Shown here: piece by piece, positions 26,070 through 34,061 of the stretch
Numbering within the stretch: the stretch's first letter is position 1
Layout of the letters: each line of letters opens with the position of its first letter
Source of the DNA: Streptomyces sp. NBC_00775
GTDB taxonomy: Bacteria; Actinomycetota; Actinomycetes; Streptomycetales; Streptomycetaceae
NCBI RefSeq assembly: GCF_036347135.1
Contig: NZ_CP108938.1
Location: 5,270,001-5,334,000 of the forward strand
Length of the DNA: 64,000 nt
Reading direction: 5' to 3'
Notes under the pieces: generated by a model
What the model was told of the DNA's origin: nothing
What the model saw: the letters and a program-made list of their open reading frames with translations, nothing else
Databases searched by the model: none
Made by a program: the position numbers and the translations under genes

Positions 26070-26534
26070 ATGACCTCTCCCTCCCCCAATCCGTCCGGCA
26101 TACCGGCGACAGCCACCGCCCTCGGCATGCGGCCGCACCCCGAAGGCGGCTGGTTCGTCGAGACATGGCGCGCGGAGCAGAGCTTCCGGCCCGACGGCTA
26201 CCCCGGCCCGCGTGCCGCCGCGACCGGCATCTACTTCCTGCTCGCCCCCGGAGACACGTCCGCGTGGCACACGGTGCGCTCCGAAGAACTCTGGCTCTGG
26301 CACCGCGGCGGCCCCCTGGAACTCGTCCTCGGCGGCGACGGCGACAGGCCCGACCCCGAACCGACGGTCGTCCGCCTCGGCCCCGCCGTCGAGGACGGCG
26401 AGCGCCCCCAGGCCCTCGTACCCGGCGGAGTCTGGCAGGCCGCCCGCCCGGCGACGGACCAGGAAGTACTGGTCAGTTGCGTCGTGGCACCCGGCTTCGA
26501 CTACGAGGACTTCCGCCTGGAGGGTCGTCCGTAG
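26070..26534 (+). CDS. DUF985 cupin family protein
   Basis: 154 residues of the small cupin family PF06172. Family signature HPEGGWFVETWR at residues 22-33, YFLLAPGDTSAWHTVRSEELW, and the late PGGVWQAA and LVSCVVAPGFDYEDF. Function in bacteria is not settled; sugar epimerase-like or ligand-binding roles have been proposed. ATG with AAGAGGAG 4 nt upstream. Followed by a repeat-rich gap. Confidence 0.85.
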   Translation: MTSPSPNPSGIPATATALGMRPHPEGGWFVETWRAEQSFRPDGYPGPRAAATGIYFLLAPGDTSAWHTVRSEELWLWHRGGPLELVLGGDGDRPDPEPTVVRLGPAVEDGERPQALVPGGVWQAARPATDQEVLVSCVVAPGFDYEDFRLEGRP

Positions 26535-26540
26535 CGGTGT

Positions 26541-26660
26541 TCTCGCCCCCGCCGCCCCTACCCGTCCCATCCCGTTCCTGGGGGCTGCGCCCCCAGACCC
26601 CCAAAAGATTGCGCAGTTCCCCGCGCCCCTTAAGGGGCGCGGGGAACTGCGCGACCAGCC
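26541..26660. repeat. Intergenic repeat copy 1 with 42-bp perfect palindrome
   Basis: A conserved ~115-bp unit: CCGCCCCTACCCGTCCCATCC, a small GGGGGCTGCGCCCCC hairpin, AAAAGATT, then a perfect palindrome of 42 bp at 26611-26652 (arms GCGCAGTTCCCCGCGCCCC and its complement around TTAA). Two further copies are at 29431-29541 and 40365-40480. Always found after a gene, so it may serve as a terminator. Confidence 0.85.
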
Positions 26661-26704
26661 CCCACCCACCCGCACCCAACGAACCCGGGCGGGCGCGGGA
26701 TCGC

Positions 26705-26752
26705 GGGGCGAAGCCCCGCGCCTTCAGGGGCGCGGGGAACTGCGCGAACGGC
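26705..26752. repeat. Partial copy of the intergenic repeat
   Basis: Contains GCCCCGCGCCTTCAGGGGCG and then GGGGAACTGCGCG, matching the right half of the large palindrome of copy 1, with a degenerate left half. Suggests duplication and decay. Confidence 0.6.
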
Positions 26753-26978
26753 CCCCACCGGCCCGCAGACGAAACACAACCCGCGGCCGAAGCACTCACG
26801 CGCATCACCACCCCCACCGCCGTACACCCTTAGCGGCTTTGTGACGTACGGCCCTGGTTGCGGATCACCAGAGGCGGGCATCACCCGAAAGCAGGACCGG
26901 CCGCGCAGCGTGTCGCGCGGATCCCGGCCGGCGGGGATGGAGCCGTCGGGTGCTGGTTGTCCTGGGAGGGGAAGAGAG

Positions 26979-27407
26979 GTGTCCGTCATGCGTGCGCACC
27001 AGCGCGCCGTCCGGCCGACCGCCCGCGTGGAGTACACACTGCCCCGTACGGCCGTCTCGGCGGGCAGGGCCCGCAGGTTGACGTCGGCGTTTCTCACCCG
27101 GCCGCGGCCACGAATGGCGGCACCGACCGCCGACCAGGTCGACGACGCCACGCTGATCGCCTCAGAACTGGTCGCCAACGCCGTACGGCACGGCCGCACC
27201 GGTTGTCGGCTGCGGCTGCAGCTGGGGCACGGGCAGGTGACCGTCGAGGTCCACGACGACAGCCCCGGGCGCCCGCGCGTCGGCCCGCTGAACACCGACT
27301 CGGAGAGCGGGCGCGGGCTCGCGATGGTCCAGGAACTCGCCCACAGCCTGGAGGTCGTCAGCACCGGCTTCGGCGGCAAGACGGTCCGTGCGGTGCTGGC
27401 GGTGTGA
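26979..27407 (+). CDS. Anti-sigma/regulatory ATPase domain protein (HATPase_c, RsbW-like)
   Basis: 142 residues. GHKL-type ATP-binding motifs are visible: N box IASELVANAVRHG, G1 box DDSPGRP and G2 box SESGRGLAMVQEL. No sensor, membrane or phosphoacceptor domain, so it resembles the many single-domain RsbW/SpoIIAB-like proteins of Streptomyces that act as anti-sigma kinases. GTG at 26979 has GGGAGGGG 7 nt upstream; ATG at 26988 with GAGAGG is the alternative. No partner sigma factor or anti-anti-sigma gene is adjacent. Confidence 0.85.
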   Translation: MSVMRAHQRAVRPTARVEYTLPRTAVSAGRARRLTSAFLTRPRPRMAAPTADQVDDATLIASELVANAVRHGRTGCRLRLQLGHGQVTVEVHDDSPGRPRVGPLNTDSESGRGLAMVQELAHSLEVVSTGFGGKTVRAVLAV

Positions 27408-27526
27408 CCGCCGTTCACCGGGTGGGGTCCTGAGTTTCGCGGGACCGGAAAGCGGGTAGGAGCGCGCGCTCGGCGTCCGAGAAATTTCCCGGGAATTCAT
27501 TAGCAGGAACAGTCGGGAAAAGCAGA

Positions 27527-27563
27527 TGGCCGGGGCCGCACCTCGCGGTGCTGGCCCCGGCCA
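27527..27563. terminator. Hairpin terminator downstream of cold shock gene
   Basis: TGGCCGGGGCC and GGCCCCGGCCA arms extended by an inner GCACC/GGTGC pair around TCGC, giving a nearly perfect ~16-bp stem. It lies 48 bp past the stop of the minus-strand csp gene and between converging genes, so it can serve both. Confidence 0.8.
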
Positions 27564-27610
27564 CCTGTATGCATCAACCGACTCAGAAGTCAGGCGTCAG
27601 CGGTCCCAGA

Positions 27611-27814
27611 CTAGGCGGGGACGATGTTCTCCGCCTGCGGGCCCTTCTGACCCTGCGTGACGTCGAACGTCACCTTCTGGCCTTCCTGGAGCTCACGGAA
27701 GCCCTGGGTGGCGATGTTCGAGTAGTGAGCGAAGACGTCGGCGCCGCCGCCGTCCTGCTCGATGAAGCCGAAGCCCTTTTCCGCGTTGAACCACTTCACG
27801 GTGCCAGTAGCCAT
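27611..27814 (-). CDS. cspA: Cold shock protein (CspA family)
   Basis: 67 residues, full length for the family: a single OB-fold that binds single-stranded RNA/DNA and acts as an RNA chaperone. RNP1 KGFGFI and RNP2 VFAHY are intact. Strong ribosome binding site AAGGAGA 8 nt before ATG. An untranslated stretch of over 100 bp lies upstream, as usual for cold shock genes, with a CCACAC-n-GTGTGG palindrome at 27848-27860. A strong hairpin follows the gene. Monocistronic. Confidence 0.95.
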   Translation of the reverse strand: MATGTVKWFNAEKGFGFIEQDGGGADVFAHYSNIATQGFRELQEGQKVTFDVTQGQKGPQAENIVPA

Positions 27815-28083
27815 ATCAAAATCTCCTTCGGGGCAAAGCTCGAGAGCCCACACTGTGTGGACTCGCGTCGCCGCAATGATTGCCCCGTCCGGAAAATGCA
27901 CCGGAAAAACTTTGGGAACCACAACTGCAACTGATAACGACACTAGCACGATACGAGCCCGGGAGGGCGCGCACTATCTCACCCCGACCCGGGGAATAAA
28001 AAAACCTGACGTCGCCACGAGCCAAATTCTGCACTGGCCGAAACAGATATTCGGGCCGGCCGGACACCCCGCAGAGCGGGCGG

Positions 28084-28422
28084 TCAGGCGTCCTGCGTCG
28101 CCGACCGGCGCAGTTCCGCGTTGAGCCGCAGGGCCTCGTCGAGGCGGTCCTCCAGGGTGACGATGCGGCAGGCCGCCTCGACCGGCGTGCCCTGGTCGAC
28201 CAGCTCGCGGGCGCGGGCCGCGACACGCAGCTGGCGGCGGGAGTAACGGCGGTGGCCGCCTTCGGACCGCAGCGGGGTGATCAGACCCGCCTCGCCGACG
28301 GCGCGCAGGAACGCGGGGGTGGCGCCGATCATCTCGGCGGCGCGGCCCATCGTGTACGCGGGGTAGTCGTCGTCTTCGAAACGGTCGCTGGGGCTCGCTG
28401 AAGATCCCTGGGGCAGATGCAT
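28084..28422 (-). CDS. MerR-like HTH transcriptional regulator
   Basis: 112 residues. A MerR-type winged HTH is clear: YTMGRAAEMIGATPAFLRAVGEAGLITPLRSEGGHRRYSRRQL, then a helical tail LEDRLDEALRLNAEL that may dimerise. No effector-binding domain, so it belongs to the short MerR-like regulators common in Streptomyces. The start is uncertain: the ATG chosen has GGAGG only 2 nt away, so an upstream GTG could be used. Confidence 0.8.
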   Translation of the reverse strand: MHLPQGSSASPSDRFEDDDYPAYTMGRAAEMIGATPAFLRAVGEAGLITPLRSEGGHRRYSRRQLRVAARARELVDQGTPVEAACRIVTLEDRLDEALRLNAELRRSATQDA

Positions 28423-28588
28423 CACCTCCACTCTGACAGAGCCACGAACAGACCCACGGACGGCGTCCGCCGAGGGACACGCCCCGGCGCGCCGGGGCGT
28501 GCTCACCCGGACGGCTCCGTGCGCTGGTGGGCGAGCGTGCCCGGTGGTGGCGTGGGAGGACACACCGCGTCCTCGGGAGGCCTCCGTC

Positions 28589-29416
28589 ATGAACCGTCCG
28601 TCGTCCTGTCTCCTCGCGTCCGCCCTGACCGCGGGCATGCTGCTGTCGACGGCCGCGTGCTCGAACGGCGGCGGGGACAGCGGTTCCGGCCATACGGAGG
28701 TCTCCGCGTCCGCCCTGGCCAAGGAGTCCCCCGCCAAGTCGCCCAGCGTGTCCGCCACGCCCGCGCTCACCGAGGCCCAGGCCCAGAGCGCACTGATCAC
28801 CAACACCGACCTGGGGTCGCAGTGGACCGAGACGCAGGGCGCGGCGACCTGGCGGGACGCGCTGCTCAAGAGCAAGGTCGACGCGTCGGCCTTCATCGAG
28901 AACAAGGGGGACGCCGCCGACTGCCAGCAGCTTCTCGACGGTCTGTACGCGGAGGACCTGCTGGGTACGCCGAAGGGCGCCCAGGCCGTCACCGGCTTCG
29001 ACGACAGCGACAACGAAGCGCAGATGCGTTACCAGGTCGCCGCGTACGACCGGGCCGGGCTGGACTCGAAGCTGGCGTGGATGCAGACGCTGCCGACGAA
29101 GTGCGACCAGTTCACGGCCGTCGACAACAAGGGCGGGCGGCAGACCGTCCAGGTCGTCTCGGCGTCGCCGCCCGACGTGGGTGACGCGCGGGTGGGGCTG
29201 CAGATGACCATGACCGGTGAACTCGACGGCAACCCCTCGACGCTGACCCTGGACATCGGTGCCGTACGGGTCGGCGACAACGGCATCTACGTCACCAACG
29301 GCGGCCTCAACGGCTCCGACGGCAACTCCACCGTCCAGGCCGTCGAGGCCGGCACCCAACGCCTCCAGGACGTCATGTCGGGCAAGACCCCGCCCCACAC
29401 CCCGCCCGCTAGCTGA
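28589..29416 (+). CDS. Secreted lipoprotein of unknown function
   Basis: 275 residues. The signal peptide ends at a lipobox STAAC (Cys near residue 24), followed by a Gly/Ser-rich linker. The mature part resembles sensor- or PknH-like extracellular domains found in Streptomyces lipoproteins (LITNTDLGSQWTET, repeated conserved Cys in DCQQLLD and KCDQF that may pair). GGGAGG lies 8 nt ahead of the ATG. No neighbour suggests a task. Ends just before intergenic repeat copy 2. Confidence 0.8.
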   Translation: MNRPSSCLLASALTAGMLLSTAACSNGGGDSGSGHTEVSASALAKESPAKSPSVSATPALTEAQAQSALITNTDLGSQWTETQGAATWRDALLKSKVDASAFIENKGDAADCQQLLDGLYAEDLLGTPKGAQAVTGFDDSDNEAQMRYQVAAYDRAGLDSKLAWMQTLPTKCDQFTAVDNKGGRQTVQVVSASPPDVGDARVGLQMTMTGELDGNPSTLTLDIGAVRVGDNGIYVTNGGLNGSDGNSTVQAVEAGTQRLQDVMSGKTPPHTPPAS

Positions 29417-29430
29417 GGCCGGGCGGTTCC

Positions 29431-29541
29431 TCGCCCCCGCCGCCCCTACCCGTCCCATCCCGTTCCTGAGGGCTGCGCCCCCAGACCCCCTAAAAGATTG
29501 CGCAGTTCCCCGCGCCCCTAAAAGGGGCGCGGGGAACTGCG
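29431..29541. repeat. Intergenic repeat copy 2
   Basis: Same order of blocks as copy 1: CCGCCCCTACCCGTCCCATCC, GGGCTGCGCCCCC, AAAAGATT, then the large palindrome (arms CGCAGTTCCCCGCGCCCC and complement around TAAAA). Lies 15 bp after the lipoprotein stop. Confidence 0.85.
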
Positions 29542-29621
29542 TGGTACTGCTGGACGCCACGTCGGTGAAGACGGTGAAGCAGTCCGACAACCCGTACGAG
29601 CGCCGCCAGCCCGCCCGGTGG

Positions 29622-31460
29622 CTACGGCGTGACGACCGGAAAGGCCTTGTCCGGCTCGGAGACGTACGAGAGCAGGCGGGCCAGGAGTTCCGTGTCGCCG
29701 TCGGTCTCGATGCCGGCGAGGCCCTGGCCGGCGAGCAGACCGCGCAGTTCGGGCCGGGTGAGGATCAGCGTCAGTCCCGCGTGCGGCTTCGGTGTGTGGT
29801 GGACCGGCATGCTGCGATGGGTGAGTGCCCCGTGGTGGAGGTTGACGCGGTGGCGGCGCTGTTCGTCGATGACGACGAGGTCGAGGGTGAGGTGTTCGTT
29901 CCAGGCGCGCGGGCCGTCGATGCGGACGGCGAGCGAGTCGAGGAGCATGCTCACGGTCAGCGCGGACGCCATCTCGGAGCCGGCGGTGTCGATGTCGCTG
30001 CCGGTCGGGCCCTCGCGCAGTTCCAGGGCGGCTGTCAGATAGAAGTTGCGCCAGGTGCCGTTCTCGGCGCCGTGCCCGAGCCGGTCGTAGACGCCGGCGA
30101 GGGCTTCCTTGGCGGCGGTGCTCGCCGGGTCGGCGAAGACGACGTGATTGAGGAGCGTGGCGGCGAAGCGGAGGTCGCCGCCGTCGGCGTACGTACGGGC
30201 CTTCGCCAGCGCCTGCTCCGTGCCGCCCGCCAGCTCGACGTAGCGCCGGGCGAGCTCGACGGGCGGGTGCTCCCAGAGGTGGGCGGGATTGCCGTCGTAC
30301 CACCCCATGTACCGCTGATAGACGGCCTTGACGTTGTGGCTCACGGATCCGTAGTAGCCGCGCGCGTGCCAGGCGTTCTCCAGGTCGGGCGGCAGGCGCA
30401 GCTCCTCGGCGATCTCGGGGCCGGTGAGACCGTTGTTGAGGAGGCGCAGGGTCTGGTCGTGCAGGTACGCGTACAGGTCCCGCTGTTCGCCGAGGAACCG
30501 GACGACGTTCTCGCGCCCCCAGGTGGGCCAGTGGTGGGAGGCGAACGCGACGTCGTACGCATCGCCGAAGATGTCGATCGTCTCGTCGAGGTAGCGGGCC
30601 CAGACGCGGGCGTCGCGGACCAGGGCGCCGCGCAGGGTGAGCAGGTTGTGCAGGGTGTGGGTGGCGTTCTCGGCGACGCACAGGGCGCGCTGGTCGCGCA
30701 GCAGGAAGTTCATCTCGGCGGGTGCCTCGGTGCCGGGCGTCAGCTGGAAGACGAACCGCACCCCGTCGACGGTCTCCTCCTGCCCGGTGCGGGTGATGTC
30801 CACGGTCGGCGCGATCAGGCCGACGCTCCCGGTGGAGGTGATGGTGCCGAGCCCGGTGCCGATCTGCCCGTCCGGCGCCTTCGGCAGGTGCTGCCCGTGC
30901 ATGAACGCGGCCCGCCGCAGCATGGCGTTGCCCGCGTGGACGTTCTCGCTGACCGCGTGCTCCAGGAACCCCTCCGGGGCGAGCACGGGCAGCCCGCCCT
31001 CACTGCCGTGCGGCAGCACCCCGCGGGCCCCGCCGAAGTGGTCGACATGCGAGTGCGTGTAGATCAGCCCGGTCACGGGCCGCGGTCCCCGGTGCTCCCG
31101 GTAGAGCGCGAGGGCGGCCGCCGCGCACTCGGCGGAGATCAGCGGGTCGACGACGACCACGCCGTGCTTCCCCTCGACGACGGTCATGTTCGAGAGATCG
31201 AGCCCCCGAACCTGATAGACCCCCTCGGTGACCTCGTACAACCCCTGCCGCGCACACAACCGCGCCTGCCGCCACAGACTCGGATGCGCGGTCTGTGGAC
31301 ACTCACCGTCCAAGAACGCGTACGCGTCCCCGTCGTAGACGACGCGCCCCTCCTCGTCCCTGACCACACCCTGCGCCAACGCCGCGATGAACCCCCGATC
31401 GGCGTTCTCGAAGTCGGCGAGATCGTCGAAGGGAAGGTCATCACGCGCCGGGGCAGTCAT
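29622..31460 (-). CDS. Alkyl sulfatase, metallo-beta-lactamase family (SdsA1-like)
   Basis: 612 residues, typical for alkylsulfatases that hydrolyse SDS-like sulfate esters. Zinc-binding HSHVDH at residues 136-141, then AENATHTLHN and ASHHWPTWG, with the helical dimerisation region (KAVYQRYMGWYDGNPAHLW) and a C-terminal SCP2-like domain (~from 500) that supplies a hydrophobic substrate site. No signal peptide, so a cytoplasmic enzyme. ATG at 31460 chosen because the protein aligns from there; an upstream extension to 31559 would add a Pro-rich segment. An IclR-type palindrome lies about 75 bp upstream and may control it. Confidence 0.9.
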   Translation of the reverse strand: MTAPARDDLPFDDLADFENADRGFIAALAQGVVRDEEGRVVYDGDAYAFLDGECPQTAHPSLWRQARLCARQGLYEVTEGVYQVRGLDLSNMTVVEGKHGVVVVDPLISAECAAAALALYREHRGPRPVTGLIYTHSHVDHFGGARGVLPHGSEGGLPVLAPEGFLEHAVSENVHAGNAMLRRAAFMHGQHLPKAPDGQIGTGLGTITSTGSVGLIAPTVDITRTGQEETVDGVRFVFQLTPGTEAPAEMNFLLRDQRALCVAENATHTLHNLLTLRGALVRDARVWARYLDETIDIFGDAYDVAFASHHWPTWGRENVVRFLGEQRDLYAYLHDQTLRLLNNGLTGPEIAEELRLPPDLENAWHARGYYGSVSHNVKAVYQRYMGWYDGNPAHLWEHPPVELARRYVELAGGTEQALAKARTYADGGDLRFAATLLNHVVFADPASTAAKEALAGVYDRLGHGAENGTWRNFYLTAALELREGPTGSDIDTAGSEMASALTVSMLLDSLAVRIDGPRAWNEHLTLDLVVIDEQRRHRVNLHHGALTHRSMPVHHTPKPHAGLTLILTRPELRGLLAGQGLAGIETDGDTELLARLLSYVSEPDKAFPVVTP

Positions 31461-31535
31461 ACGGCCAGCCTGTGCGGCGGGCTGGGGGACGGCTAGCGGT
31501 GTGGGCCGTTCGAGGGGGGTGTTCGAGGGTGGGGT

Positions 31536-31551
31536 GTTCCGCAATGCGGAC
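31536..31551. promoter_or_regulatory. IclR-type palindromic operator
   Basis: GTTCCGCAATGCGGAC is a 16-bp near-perfect palindrome, very close to the TTCCGCATTGCGGAA type of site recognised by IclR-family regulators. It is located between the divergent alkyl sulfatase and TerD-nuclease genes. No IclR gene is present in the window. Confidence 0.5.
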
Positions 31552-31691
31552 AACGGCAATGGCGAACCGACGCCAGTATTCCGAGGTGAACGCTAAGGTT
31601 CGCTTGATGCGCCGCGTGTGGGGCGCGTCACACATCGCTACGAAACAGGCCGCCGGGGGGCTCCTGCGCGGCTGTGCATCTGGGGGGCCTC

Positions 31692-33722
31692 ATGCACGAA
31701 ATGATCAAGGGTGCCAACGTCGGTCTGGCGTCTTTGAGCGCGGACATCGACTCGGTGATGGTGAGCCTGAGCTGGAGCAGTCCGACGGGCGAGGGTGACG
31801 CGGACGTCTCCGTGCTGCTGCTGACCGCCGACGGCAAAGTACGCAGTGACGCCGATTTCTACTTCTACAACAACCCCGTCGCGCCCGACGGAAGCGTGCA
31901 GGTCCTGGGCAAGGCGCCGACGGCCGACGGCAACGAAGACCGCATCACCTTCGATCTCACCGCCATTCCGCCGGGGATCGAGCAGATCGTCGTGGCGGCG
32001 AGCCGGTATGAGGGTGCCGGATTCGGGGACCTGCACGACCTGCGGCTGACTCTCGCGGACGGCTCCGGGGAGAGCCTGCTGCGGTACTCCATCGAAGACG
32101 CCGGTACGGTCGGCGCGCTGCTTTTCGGTGAGCTCTACCGTCGGGGCGGGGACTGGAAGTTCCGCGCGATCGGGCAGGGGTACGAGTCGGGCCTGGCCGG
32201 ACTGGCCACCGACTTCGGCGTCGACATCGACGACGCCGCCGAGACCGAGCCGGAGGCAGAGGCAGAGGCGGGGGAGCCGGCCATCGAGGCAGCGGTCGAG
32301 GCCGTGTCCGTCGAGGCACCGGAACCGGCCGTCGGGGCGCAGGCGGTGCCCGCGCCGGTGGAGGCCGTGCCCGCGAAGGCCGCACCCCGCCCCCGTACCG
32401 CCAAGAAGAAGGTGACGCTGCCCAAGGTGGCCAAGAAGCCCCTCGCCGAGAACGACGCCTGGCGCACGGCACGGCTCTTCCCCGCCTCCGCCCTGAAGAG
32501 CGACCGCGAGCGGGAGACCCGGGCGACGTCCGTCCTGCTGTCGGTGATGGCACAGGTGCCGGAGTTCGGCCGCAGACTGACCGCGGCCTTCGGGGCACCG
32601 GCCGGACGCATGGAGACGTTCACGGAGGTCTCACTGCCGAACGGGGACTCTCCGCGACGGCCGGACGGTGTCATCCGCGTGGAGCGGGCGGGCAAGTTGT
32701 GGACCGCGCTCGTGGAGACGAAGACGAACGGGAACTCCCTCAAGCCGGACCAGGTGCAGGCGTACGTCGACATCGCCGCACGGCGGGGCTACGAGGCAGT
32801 GATCACCGTGTCCAACGACGTGGAACTGGACGGCAGCCCTCTCGTCGACGTCAAGACGGACGGACGGCGCAAGAACAAGGTCGCCCTCCGGCACTTGTCC
32901 TGGGCCGACGTCACCCACCAGGCACAGATGTTGATCCGCCACGAGGGCGTCGCCAACGCCGCGCACGCCTGGCTGCTCCAGGAACTACTGCACTACCTCC
33001 AGCACGAGAACTCCGGCTGCCACGGCTTCCAGAACATGGGCCCGGCCTGGGTGCCCGTGCGCAACGGCATCGACGACGAGACCCTGTGCCAGGGCGATCC
33101 GCGCGCGGTGGATGTCGTCGAGAGCTGGGAACGGCTCGTGCGGCAGGTGTGCCTACGGCTGGGCGGTGAACTGGGCCAGAAGGTGCTCCCCGTTCAGCGG
33201 GCCAAACGGGGCACGGACCCCCGGGCGCGGCGCGCGGACCTGGCGGATCAGCTGTGCCTCGAAGGAAAACTGGACGCCGAGCTGCGCATCGAGGGCACAC
33301 CCGGCGTCCTCGCGCTCTGCGCGGACCTGCGCACCGGCAAGCTGCGTACGTCCATCGAGATCGCGGCACCCGAACAGGGCTACCCGCTCACCTGGGCCAA
33401 GCGGCTCGTCCGTCAGCTGGACGAGGCGCCGGCCGACCTGCACGTCGAAACCCTCCTCGAGGGGCAGACAAGTGGTCCGCGGGGCACCCTGGAGCGCCTG
33501 CGCCCCGAGCCTGCGGACATCCTCCCCAAGAACGGCGCCCCGATCACGGGCTTCCGCCTGTCCCTCTTCCGGGGCATGGGCAACACCCGCGGCAACGCCG
33601 AATCCGGCTTCATCCGCAGTGTCGACGAGTCCGTCGACCGCTTCCACACGCATGTGGTCGTCCATCTGGACCGCCGCACACCGCGACCCCGGCAACCTGC
33701 GGAGGCCGCTGTCGCGGGGTGA
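31692..33722 (+). CDS. TerD domain fused to a PD-(D/E)XK-like nuclease domain
   Basis: 676 residues. Residues 1-180 are a TerD domain (MIKGANVGLASL, GDADVSVLLLTADGKV, DFYFYNN, YRRGGDWKFRAIGQGY), a Ca-binding module of tellurite/phage-stress systems. An Ala/Glu/Pro linker follows to ~235 and a Lys-rich segment to ~250. From ~255 a second domain has D325 (PDGVI), E342-T-K344 (VETKT) and Q355 in the spacing of a PD-(D/E)XK nuclease, then a long helical C-terminal region. ATG at 31692 has GGGGGG ahead; GTG at 31674 is an alternative. Likely a stress- or defence-linked enzyme; action on DNA is inferred from the motif only. Confidence 0.7.
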   Translation: MHEMIKGANVGLASLSADIDSVMVSLSWSSPTGEGDADVSVLLLTADGKVRSDADFYFYNNPVAPDGSVQVLGKAPTADGNEDRITFDLTAIPPGIEQIVVAASRYEGAGFGDLHDLRLTLADGSGESLLRYSIEDAGTVGALLFGELYRRGGDWKFRAIGQGYESGLAGLATDFGVDIDDAAETEPEAEAEAGEPAIEAAVEAVSVEAPEPAVGAQAVPAPVEAVPAKAAPRPRTAKKKVTLPKVAKKPLAENDAWRTARLFPASALKSDRERETRATSVLLSVMAQVPEFGRRLTAAFGAPAGRMETFTEVSLPNGDSPRRPDGVIRVERAGKLWTALVETKTNGNSLKPDQVQAYVDIAARRGYEAVITVSNDVELDGSPLVDVKTDGRRKNKVALRHLSWADVTHQAQMLIRHEGVANAAHAWLLQELLHYLQHENSGCHGFQNMGPAWVPVRNGIDDETLCQGDPRAVDVVESWERLVRQVCLRLGGELGQKVLPVQRAKRGTDPRARRADLADQLCLEGKLDAELRIEGTPGVLALCADLRTGKLRTSIEIAAPEQGYPLTWAKRLVRQLDEAPADLHVETLLEGQTSGPRGTLERLRPEPADILPKNGAPITGFRLSLFRGMGNTRGNAESGFIRSVDESVDRFHTHVVVHLDRRTPRPRQPAEAAVAG

Positions 33723-33757
33723 GGTGGCCGGGGTGCGATTACGTCACACGGAGTGGG

Positions 33758-33979
33758 TCAGAGCCGGTCCATCCGGGTGTAGGGGCTGAGGACGCGGACC
33801 TGGCGGGCGCCGAAGTCGACGAGCATCGCGATGCCCTCTTCGACGCCGACGATCGTGCCCAGGCCGTACTGGTCGTGGGAGACGCGGTCTCCGAGGCTGA
33901 ACTCCTTGGCCACGGGGATGACCGGGGCAGCGAAGGGGCTGGTGGGCAGGTGGCGCCGGGGCGCGGAGGATTTCGACAT
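33758..33979 (-). CDS. Small Tudor/SH3-like protein (UvrD C-terminal-like)
   Basis: 73 residues. The C-terminal ~45 residues (FSLGDRVSHDQYGLGTIVGVEEGIAMLVDFG) resemble the small SH3/Tudor-like tail of UvrD/PcrA and CarD-like proteins that contact RNA polymerase or nucleic acid. A basic Pro-rich N-terminus precedes it. Widespread small protein in Streptomyces without an assigned role. Convergent with the TerD-nuclease gene. Confidence 0.7.
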   Translation of the reverse strand: MSKSSAPRRHLPTSPFAAPVIPVAKEFSLGDRVSHDQYGLGTIVGVEEGIAMLVDFGARQVRVLSPYTRMDRL

Positions 33980-34061
33980 CGTGTAGCCAGTATGGGCCCT
34001 ATTTCGGCGGGCGGTAGGGCCTGATGGTCTCGATCCCGCTCCGACTCGGGGTTCATGGCTC

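Larger units (their letters stand above)
26535..26978. other. 444-bp gene-free stretch carrying intergenic repeats
   Basis: No convincing gene on either strand. The first part holds a full copy of the intergenic repeat (26541-26660) and then a partial copy (about 26705-26752). The remainder is GC-rich without clear structure, up to the ribosome binding site of the regulatory ATPase. Confidence 0.6.

Noticed and set aside
27848..27860. CCACAC-n-GTGTGG palindrome in csp untranslated region as an RNA thermosensor
   Set aside because: The spacer of one base cannot form an RNA hairpin loop; at best a DNA site. Not enough for a separate claim.
29542..29621. Coding remnant between repeat copy 2 and the alkyl sulfatase gene
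   Set aside because: The reading frame on the plus strand looks protein-like for about 25 codons, but without start, family or conserved motif.
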